A stretch of DNA of 63,207 nt, taken from NCBI GenBank assembly GCA_021298375.1, contig JAJTFE010000001.1:1-63207 (forward strand), given 5' to 3'. The stretch is from Blastopirellula sp. (GTDB lineage Bacteria; Planctomycetota; Planctomycetia; Pirellulales; Pirellulaceae). Of this stretch, positions 20,990-29,120 are shown piece by piece. The notes below the pieces were generated by a model. The model ran no database searches and had not been told where the DNA came from. It saw only the letters and a program-made list of their open reading frames with translations. A program made the translations under genes and the position numbers. Every line of letters begins with the position of its first letter. Within the stretch, counting starts at the first letter, position 1.

Positions 20990-22108
20990 CTATTTCCGGT
21001 CGCGGGCCAGCGGCATGATTACATAACCGTAATGGTCCGCCGTTTGGCAGAAAGCCGCCTGGTCGGAGCTCGCCACATCCATGGTGAAATTCTGATCCGG
21101 TGGCAGTACTTTGAGAAAATCAGCCATGTAACGATGGTCGAGCATGATTGCGAGCTCTGGTCCGCTGTATGCCACGGGCATCTCAATCCGCGATTGACCT
21201 ACTTCACTGGTCGAGTTGCTGAGAATGAGATTGCCTTCACTGAATACGAAATCCACCCCGCGACTTTCTTCACTGCTGACAATCGCCGCTTGTCGCAAGG
21301 CTGAATACATCGGCCCAATCGGCAACTCTATGCGATTGGTTTCCGTTCGTTTCGGAATCACATCACGCCATTTGGGGAAACGGCCTTCTACGAGCCTGGT
21401 CACAAACAAACCATTGGGGACTTTAACCACCAGGTCATTCGCTCGGGGCAGAAGCTGAACCAGAGCCTCATCATCCGGAAGAATCCGTTCGATCAACTGC
21501 ATCGCTCGAGCTGGCACAATAGTCGCCGTTCCTGTTCCATCCGGCTTGCCGACCACGTTCACCGGGCCTTCCATCTTGGCCAGCCGCCGGCCGTCGGTGC
21601 CGACTGAAATCAAAGACTTTTGATCATGCTCCAGCAGCACACCTCCCAAGGCGTAACGGCTGCTTTCCGTATCCGTTGCAAACAGCGTACGGCGAATCAA
21701 CTCCCTCAAAACACCGGCTTTTACTTCCAAACAGTCATTGCCAGAGACGTCCGGTACCTCTGGAAACTCACTCGGGTTCTGACCTTGCAGCTCAAACTTA
21801 CTGCTCCGACCACTGACTTTGGTCCGCGATTCATCACCTTCAATTGTCAACGTTTCTTCGTTGCTTTCCCGCATGATCATGTTCAACCGACCAACGGGGA
21901 TCACCACTGCCCCTGGTTGCTTGACATCGACGTCTGACATTCTCAAGCGAACACCGACCTCCGTGTCCGTCGCTGTCAGAATCAGGCTGTTATCAAACGC
22001 TTCCAGTTTGACGTTCTGGAGAATTGGCTTAGGGCTTCGCTGGGGCGCAACGATTGCGGCAATCTGAAACAACTTTTGAAAGTTTTCACGATTTACGACA
22101 AGCTTCAT
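20990..22108 (-). CDS. dnaN: DNA polymerase III beta sliding clamp
   Basis: The 372-residue protein has the three-domain clamp pattern: MKLVVNRENFQKLFQIAA at the start, a middle RYALGGVLLEHD block, and the terminal VMPLARDRK ending similar to the canonical MPMR(L) end. It encircles DNA behind the polymerase. It lies 330 bp upstream of the dnaA stop with the candidate origin between, and 18 bp from dciA. Confidence 0.97.
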   Translation of the reverse strand: MKLVVNRENFQKLFQIAAIVAPQRSPKPILQNVKLEAFDNSLILTATDTEVGVRLRMSDVDVKQPGAVVIPVGRLNMIMRESNEETLTIEGDESRTKVSGRSSKFELQGQNPSEFPEVPDVSGNDCLEVKAGVLRELIRRTLFATDTESSRYALGGVLLEHDQKSLISVGTDGRRLAKMEGPVNVVGKPDGTGTATIVPARAMQLIERILPDDEALVQLLPRANDLVVKVPNGLFVTRLVEGRFPKWRDVIPKRTETNRIELPIGPMYSALRQAAIVSSEESRGVDFVFSEGNLILSNSTSEVGQSRIEMPVAYSGPELAIMLDHRYMADFLKVLPPDQNFTMDVASSDQAAFCQTADHYGYVIMPLARDRK

Positions 22109-22438
22109 GAAACAGGTGTCCTTTTGGGGCGGGGAGCATCCCGGGTTAATCTTTAATTAATTAATTTGTTCAGTAGTCGAAGTAAGGAGTTGCCTTAGGT
22201 GTTGATAACTGGTGCCAGTAGTCGGTAAGCAGCCCTCGAAACAGAGGGCTTGGCTGTTGTGGAAAACCGGTTGATGGCATGTTGATGAAGTGTCTTGAAA
22301 GCGAACAGAAGTGACGGACAACGTTGACGGTTTGGTTTGACCAGGGATTCGAAAACAGACTTGGAGACAGTAACTGTCAATTTGCTGACAGGTTATCCGC
22401 AAGCACTGGTTGAAAATGGTTTTGAATTTTCTCCTCGA
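22109..22438. other. Probable chromosomal origin region (oriC) between dnaN and dnaA
   Basis: The 330-bp gene-free region has an AT-rich stretch (22146-22170, TTAATTAATTAATTT-like) that could be an unwinding element. DnaA-box-like nonamers lie at 22258-22266 (minus-strand TTTTCCACA, a full consensus match), 22200-22208 (minus-strand TTATCAACA, one mismatch) and 22393-22401 (TTATCCGCA, one mismatch). A perfect 7-bp hairpin (AGCCCTC/GAGGGCT) is at 22231-22250 without a T tract. Location next to dnaA and dnaN supports oriC; the number of boxes is modest. Confidence 0.6.
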
Positions 22439-23764
22439 TTAGTCTCGCATCCGGTCGTGGGAACATTGGAGCCACTCGGGAAGCGAATGCCGGGAAAACG
22501 GCAGTCGCTGCAAACTGGCAATTTGTTCCAGCTTTTCCAGTAATCGGTTAGCGGTGACCTCGAAGTGTTGATCGGTGTGAAATCGTTTCCGAGTTGCATC
22601 CACGGCATTCAGCACAGTCGAATGATCACGATTTCCGAACAGCTGACCTAGTTCCGTGAGCGAGCAGTTACAAAGTGCCCGAATCAGCGTCATCGCCAAA
22701 CCACGAGCTTGAACGGTAGTTTGTCGTCGACTGGAACCATAAAGCAGTTCTACAGGAAGATCGAAATGTTGGGCGACCGTTTCAATAATCAGCTGAGGCC
22801 AAGCCAAATTGGCTTCGGTTGTTGGCAAACAGAGAACGGCTTGAAGGTCAGCTGGTTCCCAGTATTCCCGTGACTGACCTCGAAAATGGACTTGGAGTTT
22901 TCGCAAAGTACCCATCAAGCCGGGATAGCTTTTCGTCTGGGGGAGATTTAACAACCACTCCCAAGCAGCTGATGAGAGGTTCAGACGGGCTTCCTGTGCC
23001 CAATCCAAAGCCAGTTTTTCGCGAGCAGTTTGACCTGGCAACGAAACAGGCAGGAGGAGACCGCCCAGGAGTCGACTGACCAAATCGGCCCTGAGCCCCG
23101 CCACGGCTTGCGGCGGTTGATTCAGGGTGAAGACTAACGGAATATCAGCCACTTCAAGCCGATCGATCAAGAGCAGCAACTGGCCCTGTGCGAAGGGGGA
23201 TTTGTGAAGCTGTTGCAGGTCGTCAATCATCACGGCTCCGGCCTGGAGGAAACGCTGGTGAAAAGCCGGCAGCGAGTTCGTATCGAGCGCTTCCTGAAGT
23301 TGCTGCGACCAGTCAAAAGCGGAAAGGCAAACTGCCTTGCTGGGAACAAGTCTGCCCGCCTCTGGGTGCTGATTATCCGGGGGGTTATCGGCCGGTACGG
23401 AGTGGGAAGTGACACGCAAGCGGAAGAAACGGTTTCGGGCCCAGCGCTTGGCCAGTGCGTCGGCAAGGACACTCTTGCCAGTTTGTGGAGGACCATAAAG
23501 GACTACTGGTCCATCAACGAAATCGAGTTGGGTCAAGTCGCTCAGGACCCGAAGCAAAGAGTTCGCTTCATCGCCGACAAACCAAAGAGGAGGTTTGCCA
23601 CTCAAACTCCCGCCGGTCGCCGGTCGAACGGCCCGCTGGGAACCGGCTTCTTGAAGCAAAGAGCGGATCGAAGATTCTGTCGAGAGCGAGTCGCCCAAAC
23701 GGGTATCTGCTGTGCCACTTTCAAGAGGCAGCAGAAAGAGCTCGGATGGGGGTGCGGAAGACAT
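22439..23764 (-). CDS. dnaA: Chromosomal replication initiator DnaA (divergent)
   Basis: Taken from ATG 23764 the protein has 441 residues. The reading frame is open to 23980 but that extension is not convincing. The AAA+ domain is recognisable: P-loop GPPQTGKSVL (canonical order), Walker B AVMIDDLQQL, sensor 1 region VFTLNQPP, and an Arg-finger-like LVSRLLGGLLLPV segment. The C-terminal domain IV carries the DnaA-box-binding signature FGNRDHSTVLNAVDATRKRF. The N-terminal domain I/II part is short and does not resemble the usual one, and several positions around the P-loop depart from the family. Adjacent to dnaN and oriC candidate. The start ribosome site is weak. Confidence 0.85.
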   Translation of the reverse strand: MSSAPPSELFLLPLESGTADTRLGDSLSTESSIRSLLQEAGSQRAVRPATGGSLSGKPPLWFVGDEANSLLRVLSDLTQLDFVDGPVVLYGPPQTGKSVLADALAKRWARNRFFRLRVTSHSVPADNPPDNQHPEAGRLVPSKAVCLSAFDWSQQLQEALDTNSLPAFHQRFLQAGAVMIDDLQQLHKSPFAQGQLLLLIDRLEVADIPLVFTLNQPPQAVAGLRADLVSRLLGGLLLPVSLPGQTAREKLALDWAQEARLNLSSAAWEWLLNLPQTKSYPGLMGTLRKLQVHFRGQSREYWEPADLQAVLCLPTTEANLAWPQLIIETVAQHFDLPVELLYGSSRRQTTVQARGLAMTLIRALCNCSLTELGQLFGNRDHSTVLNAVDATRKRFHTDQHFEVTANRLLEKLEQIASLQRLPFSRHSLPEWLQCSHDRMRD

Positions 23765-23900
23765 GGAACAGGCGACTGGAGAGAACTCGGAGAACGGGGT
23801 CCGGCAAGGGTACCGACGGACCCAAAATTCTAACAGTTCACCCACTTTTTCGCGAGCCGACAGCGGCCTGCGAAGCAGCCAAATCAGCCCCCTTTTATCG

Positions 23901-25052
23901 CTATTTTCGCAAACCATTGACAATGCGACAGAGTTCCTCCCCAGCCCAGTCGAGGTCGCTCTGCTCTGTCCTTGTTCCAAAACTGATGCGGACAGAGGAT
24001 TCGATCACCTCCGGGGCCAATCCCATTGCTTGCAGGACAGGCGAGGGCTCACTGGATCCGCTGGCACAAGCCGAGCCAGTAGAGATTGCCAAACCGGCAA
24101 AGTCGGCAGCCAGCAGCAGGGCCTGTCGGTCCACCCCGGGAAAGGCGAGGTTCAAGGTGTTGGGCAGCAGCTGGGCAGCGGATCCATTGACCAGAAACCC
24201 GTCTCCCAGCCCCGCTTGGAGCCGAGTCAGGAAGCGGTCGCGCAAGACCTTGAGGCGAGCTTGTTGTTCTGACAGATTTTCCAGACAGAGTTCCAAAGCG
24301 CGATGGCACCCCACGGCCAAGGCGACATCTTCGGTTCCAGGTCTTAACCCAGCCTGTTGAAAGCCACCAAACAAGATAGGTTCCAAGCCTACTTCGGCCT
24401 TCAGAAGCAGCCCCCCAATCCCCCGCGGCCCATAGAACTTGTGCGGCGTGAAAGTGAGGGCGTCGACCCGCAGCTTGGCAAAGTCGACAGGAACCTTGCC
24501 GACCGCTTGGACGGCATCGGTGTGAACCAGAACGCCGCGGCTGTGAGCCAATTCGATAACTTCGGTCAGTGGCTGAAGCACACCCGTTTCGTTGTTGGCG
24601 AACATCACGCTGATCAGGCTGGTCGGCCGCTCGAGAAGGTGCTCCAACGCATCCAGCCGGACTTGGCCGGTTTGGTCTACCGGAATCAGCTTGACATCCC
24701 GGCCAAGCCTGCGGAGATGCTCTGCGGCGGCCAGAACGCTGGGGTGTTCAATCGCCGAAACGAGTATCTGCTGGTCAGCGTTCTGGGCCGCGAGTCCGAG
24801 CAAAAGGAGGTTATTCGCCTCGGTGCCACCGCTGGTAAAGACCAAACGGTCGGAACGCATCCCAAAAGATTTCCCACCCAAAAGGGCAATGACGCCCGTA
24901 CGGGAACGCTCCAGCGCCTGCCGCGCCAGTTGCCCGGGACGGTGTTGGCTGGCGGGGTTGAGATAACCCTCCCGGTGGGCTTCCAGCAGAGCCTCAGCGA
25001 CCAAAGGATGCAGCGGGGTGGTTGAATTGCAATCAAGGTAAACGGTTCTCAT
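23901..25052 (-). CDS. Cysteine desulfurase, NifS/IscS family
   Basis: A 383-residue class V aminotransferase from ATG 25052; the frame is open to 25199 but homology begins at MRTVYLDCNSTTPLHP. The PLP-binding Lys is in TFTPHKFYGPRGIGG, and the catalytic Cys is in the GSACASGSSEPS loop, which is of the IscS type. It releases sulfur from cysteine for Fe-S clusters or thio-modified tRNA. No isc or suf partner genes are close. It is followed on the minus strand by dnaA, 136 bp further on. Confidence 0.9.
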   Translation of the reverse strand: MRTVYLDCNSTTPLHPLVAEALLEAHREGYLNPASQHRPGQLARQALERSRTGVIALLGGKSFGMRSDRLVFTSGGTEANNLLLLGLAAQNADQQILVSAIEHPSVLAAAEHLRRLGRDVKLIPVDQTGQVRLDALEHLLERPTSLISVMFANNETGVLQPLTEVIELAHSRGVLVHTDAVQAVGKVPVDFAKLRVDALTFTPHKFYGPRGIGGLLLKAEVGLEPILFGGFQQAGLRPGTEDVALAVGCHRALELCLENLSEQQARLKVLRDRFLTRLQAGLGDGFLVNGSAAQLLPNTLNLAFPGVDRQALLLAADFAGLAISTGSACASGSSEPSPVLQAMGLAPEVIESSVRISFGTRTEQSDLDWAGEELCRIVNGLRK

Positions 25053-25300
25053 CGCTTCAACTGTACCCTCGCCCATTCCGTCTGCCCAGCATTTCCCGAA
25101 GGGACCACCAAGACTCCGCTCCCGGCGAAGAAAGGTATTCGGCAAAACAAGGGAGACAGCGGACGAATCCCGGAATTTAGGCCAGGTTTGACCTTTCACC
25201 AGGATTGGCCAAGCGCCAAAATGGGGCAGTGGCCTGGCGCAGAAGGAAATTCCCAGCGGGCTGAGCGCTCGGTTTCAGGCAAGGATTGAAGGCTGAACTG

Positions 25301-26032
25301 ATGGAAACGGAACCGCAACTGAACGAGACGCTGCGGCGAGTCGAGGCAGTCATGTTTCTGGCGCGCAGTCCGCTTTCCAATCGCCGGATAGCCCAATTGG
25401 CTGGTCTGGAGGATGGAACAGAGGCTCGAGTCCATTTGAAGCAGTTGAACGCTTTCTATGATGCTGTTGGTCGTTCCTTTCACGTCAAGCAAGTGGCTGG
25501 GGGTTATCAGCTTCGCACCCGTCCCCAATTCGCCCAGTGGCTTCGCAAGCTGGAGCATTTGCCAGCCCCCAGCCGCCTGTCTGGTCCGGCTCTGGAGACC
25601 TTGACGGTGATTGCCTATCGCCAGCCGATCATCAAGGCGGAGATCGAGGCCATTCGAGGCGTTAGCTGCGGCGAAATGATCCGCCAACTGCTGGAAAAAG
25701 GGCTGGTCCGCATATCTGGCCGAAGCGAAATGCTCGGTCATCCCTTCCTTTATTCAACAACCAAACTTTTTTTGACGACATTTGGTCTCAGCAGCCTTGA
25801 ATCTTTGCCGCGGGCCGGAAAAATGCGGGGTACAGGTTTGCCGGCCTGGGCCGAGCCCGCCGCCGAACTTCCCCCGCTTGCCGCAGAACCAAAAAATACA
25901 AACACTAATACGGCTCTCGATGGTTCGGCTGGTGACAACGCCGAGCCCGATAACAACCAGGTGTCCGCAGCTGATTCAGCTGCCGGCTCCGAAGCGAACA
26001 CTGGCTCCCAACTGGTCGACCAGAACGACTGA
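25301..26032 (+). CDS. scpB: Segregation and condensation protein B
   Basis: The 243-residue protein starts at ATG 25301 (GAAGG 8 nt before); an upstream TTG at 25286 overlaps its own ribosome site. Two winged-helix domains of ScpB are evident: RRVEAVMFLARSPLSNRRIAQL at the front and GPALETLTVIAYRQPIIKAEIEAIRG in the middle, with GRSEMLGHPFLYSTT after. With ScpA and SMC it condenses chromosomes. ScpA is not in the window. The last 70 residues are Ala/Asn/Asp-rich and probably disordered. Confidence 0.92.
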   Translation: METEPQLNETLRRVEAVMFLARSPLSNRRIAQLAGLEDGTEARVHLKQLNAFYDAVGRSFHVKQVAGGYQLRTRPQFAQWLRKLEHLPAPSRLSGPALETLTVIAYRQPIIKAEIEAIRGVSCGEMIRQLLEKGLVRISGRSEMLGHPFLYSTTKLFLTTFGLSSLESLPRAGKMRGTGLPAWAEPAAELPPLAAEPKNTNTNTALDGSAGDNAEPDNNQVSAADSAAGSEANTGSQLVDQND

Positions 26033-26160
26033 CCGATGACGGCTTCGAAAGAATCCCGGCGGAAGGTTGTAACTGGGGGGCGGAGACCGCCCAGCCGTGG
26101 GAAGCAGTTTCAGCTGATGCATTTGACGTTACTACTGATGAACCGATAGGAGACCTCGTC

Positions 26161-26598
26161 GTGACCCTGTCTCTCTTGCCCCGAAAAATTCGCCGACCCT
26201 CTCGCAAGGCTCTTCCAGAGCAGTTGTTGTGGTCTGTCCTGATCCCGGCCTCGCTCGCCGCGCGAAAGGATGAAGACGAAGAAGAGGAGGATGAAGAACT
26301 CGAAGAAGAAGACGACGAGTTTGAAGACGAAGACGGCGACGACGAAGAAGATGACTTCGAGGACGACGAATTCGAAGACGAAGAGGACGACTTCGAAGAC
26401 GACGAATTTGAAGACGATGAAGACTCGGAAGAAGAGGAAGAGGAAGACGCCGAGTGGGAAGAAGTCGACGACGAAGAGGAAGATGAAGAAGAGGATTCCG
26501 AGGAAGACGAGGACTGGGAAGACGACGACGAAGATTGGGATGATGAAGATTCGGAAGAAGAGGAAGAGGAAGAGGAAGAAGAGGACGACGACTTTTAA
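26161..26598 (+). CDS. Polyacidic low-complexity protein
   Basis: The 145-residue protein starts at GTG 26161 (AGGAGA about 8 nt upstream). Residues 1-35 are basic and hydrophobic (RKIRRPSRKALPEQLLWSVLIPASLAA), and from about residue 36 to the end nearly every position is Asp or Glu with scattered Phe and Trp. The codons alternate GAA/GAG/GAC/GAT, so this is coding-constrained, not a simple DNA repeat. Function is unknown; cation buffering or histone-like binding is conceivable. A clear terminator follows (26671). Its ribosome site and terminator make it a real gene. Confidence 0.75.
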   Translation: MTLSLLPRKIRRPSRKALPEQLLWSVLIPASLAARKDEDEEEEDEELEEEDDEFEDEDGDDEEDDFEDDEFEDEEDDFEDDEFEDDEDSEEEEEEDAEWEEVDDEEEDEEEDSEEDEDWEDDDEDWDDEDSEEEEEEEEEEDDDF

Positions 26599-26670
26599 GC
26601 TCCTCTCCAACCCAACTCCCGAAATTCGCCCAGCCTTAGCCTGACGAAACGAAATCGAGAGCCATTCACA

Positions 26671-26701
26671 GGGCAGCCGCGAGCGTGGCTGCCCTTTTTT
26701 T
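26671..26701 (+). terminator. Rho-independent terminator
   Basis: Eight-base stem GGGCAGCC / GGCTGCCC with an 8-nt loop and a run of seven T; ends the acidic-protein gene. Confidence 0.9.
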
Positions 26702-26750
26702 CGCCCCAAGAGAATTAGGCGATTGGGGATTCGGTTGAGGATGCCCCCGC

Positions 26751-27806
26751 CTATTCCTCAGCTTTGTCGAGGCCGTGTTCTTTCAGCTTTTTGTAGAGCG
26801 TGTTGCGATTCATGCCGAGGCACTGTGCCGCCTTGGTCTGCACCTGGCGGCAATTCTCCATCACCTGGTGGAGCAATTCTTTCTCCAGCGGCAAAACGAT
26901 CTGGTCGTAAAGATTGCTCGCTTCCTTGCCTGCGCGCGAGAGTTGGTTGAAGACGAATTCGCGCAACAGCGATTGGTCATCGGTCGGACGGAACACGGCC
27001 GATTGCACGTCTTGCGGCCCGCCGGTAACGCAGACCGGCAGGAGCGAGCGCTCGAGGACTCTGCCGGTTGCCAGCACAACTGCGCGTTCGACGTAGTTTT
27101 GCAGCTCTCTGACATTTCCTGGCCAGTTGTATTCAACCATGGCCGCGAGAGCCGCAGGCTCAACGTCGTCGATCTGTCGCTCGTTCAGCTGCCCGTAGAT
27201 CCCAAGAAAATGCCGAATCAGAGGTTCGATGTCCTCGCGTCGGCGCCGCAGCGGAGGAAGCTGAATCGGGAGCACGTTCAACCGCCAGAAGAGGTCTTCG
27301 CGAAATCGCCCCTCGCTGACTTCCTTGGCCAAATCGCGGTTGCTGGCCGCGATCACGCGCACATCGACCTCCACCGAACGCGACTCGCCCACCCGCTCAA
27401 ATTGTCGCTCCTGCAGGACCCGGAGCAATTTGACTTGCAGCGTGGAAGAGGTCGAATTGATCTCATCCAAAAAAATGGTTCCCCCCGTCGCCGCCTCAAA
27501 ACGTCCCGCCCGGTCGCGGATAGCATCGGTAAACGAGCCCTTCACATGCCCAAACAATTCGCTGTCCAGGAGTGTCTCCGGCAATGCTCCGCAGTTGACC
27601 CGGACAAAGGGCGCTGTGGACCGGGCGCTCAGCCGATGGAGGGCTCCCGCAATCAGCTCTTTGCCGGTTCCCGTCTCGCCCAGCAGTAAAACCGAGGCGT
27701 TGCTCCGCGCAGCGAGTGCGGTCAAGCGGTAGACCTCCCGCATCGCGGGGCTTTCGCCAATCAGCCCAAAATCGGCCGGTTGAAACTCTGGCAAAGAGGA
27801 GGTCAT
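26751..27806 (-). CDS. Sigma-54-type AAA+ transcriptional activator without receiver domain
   Basis: The 351-residue protein begins directly with the AAA+ domain. Walker A is GETGTGKE, Walker B GGTIFLDEI, and R-finger and sensor segments are present. A Fis-type helix-turn-helix closes the protein (AAQCLGMNRNTLYKKLKEHGL). The sigma-54 contact loop reads GSFTDA instead of GAFTGA. No sensory domain is present, so the regulation would be through another protein or level. The downstream neighbour on the same strand is absent (convergent with the acidic gene); upstream is a 720-bp gene-free gap. Confidence 0.88.
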   Translation of the reverse strand: MTSSLPEFQPADFGLIGESPAMREVYRLTALAARSNASVLLLGETGTGKELIAGALHRLSARSTAPFVRVNCGALPETLLDSELFGHVKGSFTDAIRDRAGRFEAATGGTIFLDEINSTSSTLQVKLLRVLQERQFERVGESRSVEVDVRVIAASNRDLAKEVSEGRFREDLFWRLNVLPIQLPPLRRRREDIEPLIRHFLGIYGQLNERQIDDVEPAALAAMVEYNWPGNVRELQNYVERAVVLATGRVLERSLLPVCVTGGPQDVQSAVFRPTDDQSLLREFVFNQLSRAGKEASNLYDQIVLPLEKELLHQVMENCRQVQTKAAQCLGMNRNTLYKKLKEHGLDKAEE

Positions 27807-28530
27807 GGGCGAACTCGTTTGGCTAATTGCCTAAAAAGAAAGCAAAGGGGTGACCTGAAAAACGCCCTGTCAGACCGCTCGAAATGGTTGATTGCCGATG
27901 GTTCAGATCACACCGCCTCGATTTTAGGCATGTTTCGCCGATCGGCTACGGGGGCAGCAAGTAGCTGGCCCGAATCGGAACTCCAGCCCCGGTACGGCAA
28001 ATGAACCATCGCTGGATCGGCCTGGGCACAAATCAAGGGCTTGGGCACACAGCCAAGAACGCAGCCAAGAACGGTGGTCCCTCCCCGGCATGGCTTCGCC
28101 ACTACCCGTTCCAGAGAAGAAAAAGCGCGGACCCGGATTGGATGGACTGCTCGGCACAGGCCTGACATCAAGGGGCAACAGGACACGCGAGCTGACCCCG
28201 AGCTGAGCCAGCAGCGCGGACGGGTCGCCGCCCCCGGGGTGGCTTCGACTGCTGGCAACGGCCAGGCACCACGCAAGCGCAGAACAAAAGGCGGGCGTGC
28301 AGAACCACCGCGTGCAGAAACAAAGCGAGGGCAGAAACATCATCCGAGCAGAGAACGCCGCCGCTTCAGCCGCGGCAAGCTCACCGCGATCACGGGGGGA
28401 TCGTAGCGCAGGCAGGAGAGGGTCCGGACGAGCTTGACCCAAACGGGTGAGACGGGAAACCAATGGCAACAAGCAGCCGGTCATTCAGAACGGCCCGTGC
28501 TTACGGAACTCGTGCTTAAAGAACCCGCGC
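27807..28530. other. Gene-free stretch between sigma-54 activator and rplU
   Basis: About 720 bp with open frames on both strands but none with a convincing ribosome site, coding pattern or homology. A 12-bp repeated GCAGCCAAGAAC occurs near 28056. No rpmA gene is present here. Confidence 0.6.
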
Positions 28531-28845
28531 TTAGCCGGCGATTTTGGTGATCTTGACCAGAGTAAACTTCTGGCGATGGCCGGTGCGACGGCGTGAATTC
28601 TTGCGGCGACGGAACTTCTGCACCACCAGCTTTTCGCCTTTGCTCTCACCGATGACGCTGGCCGTGACCGTGGCGCCATTGACGGTGGGTTGCCCGAGCC
28701 GGAACTGCTCGCCGTTGGAGACAGCCAGAACGCGATCAAACACCAATTCGCTGCCCGGTTCAGCGGCTTCGCGGAAATCGATTTCGAGGGTTTGTCCTTC
28801 CTCGACTTTGTATTGGTGACCACCGTCGACGATGATTGCGTACAT
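28531..28845 (-). CDS. rplU: 50S ribosomal protein L21
   Basis: The 104-residue protein matches L21 throughout: MYAIIVDGGHQYKVEEGQ start, VLAVSNGE, and the typical basic RRRKNSRRRTGHRQKFTLVKI C-terminus. It binds 23S rRNA in the large subunit. The usual downstream partner rpmA (L27) is not found on the same strand within the following 700 bp. Confidence 0.97.
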   Translation of the reverse strand: MYAIIVDGGHQYKVEEGQTLEIDFREAAEPGSELVFDRVLAVSNGEQFRLGQPTVNGATVTASVIGESKGEKLVVQKFRRRKNSRRRTGHRQKFTLVKITKIAG

Positions 28846-29120
28846 GACTCTGACTCTAAAACGGACTAATCAGCAGAAGAATGCGAAAAAGCGGACCCCG
28901 GCCGCCCGGGGGAACCTCGAAATATACAGAAAACAGGGCCTCTCGTCGAGTCCCACGGGTCTCTGAAGTAGTCAGATTCGGCGTTTACAGCGTTGGAAAT
29001 CGAGTTATTTCAGCCAAAAAAGGGTTATTCCATCCGGCCGGAGCTCTTTCCCCTCGCCCGGATTTTCGGGTTTTCCCAGCGGCCGAGAGAGCTGTGACCT
29101 GGCCCCCTTTGAGCGTGGCC

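Noticed and set aside
22231..22250. Hairpin AGCCCTC/GAGGGCT as dnaA terminator
   Set aside because: The stem is perfect but no T tract follows on either strand, so it is recorded only as an origin-region inverted repeat.
27924..28484. 186-codon minus-strand frame in the gap before rplU
   Set aside because: Cys/Arg/Ser-rich composition without a ribosome site or domain; other frames in both directions are equally long, typical of high-GC noncoding DNA.
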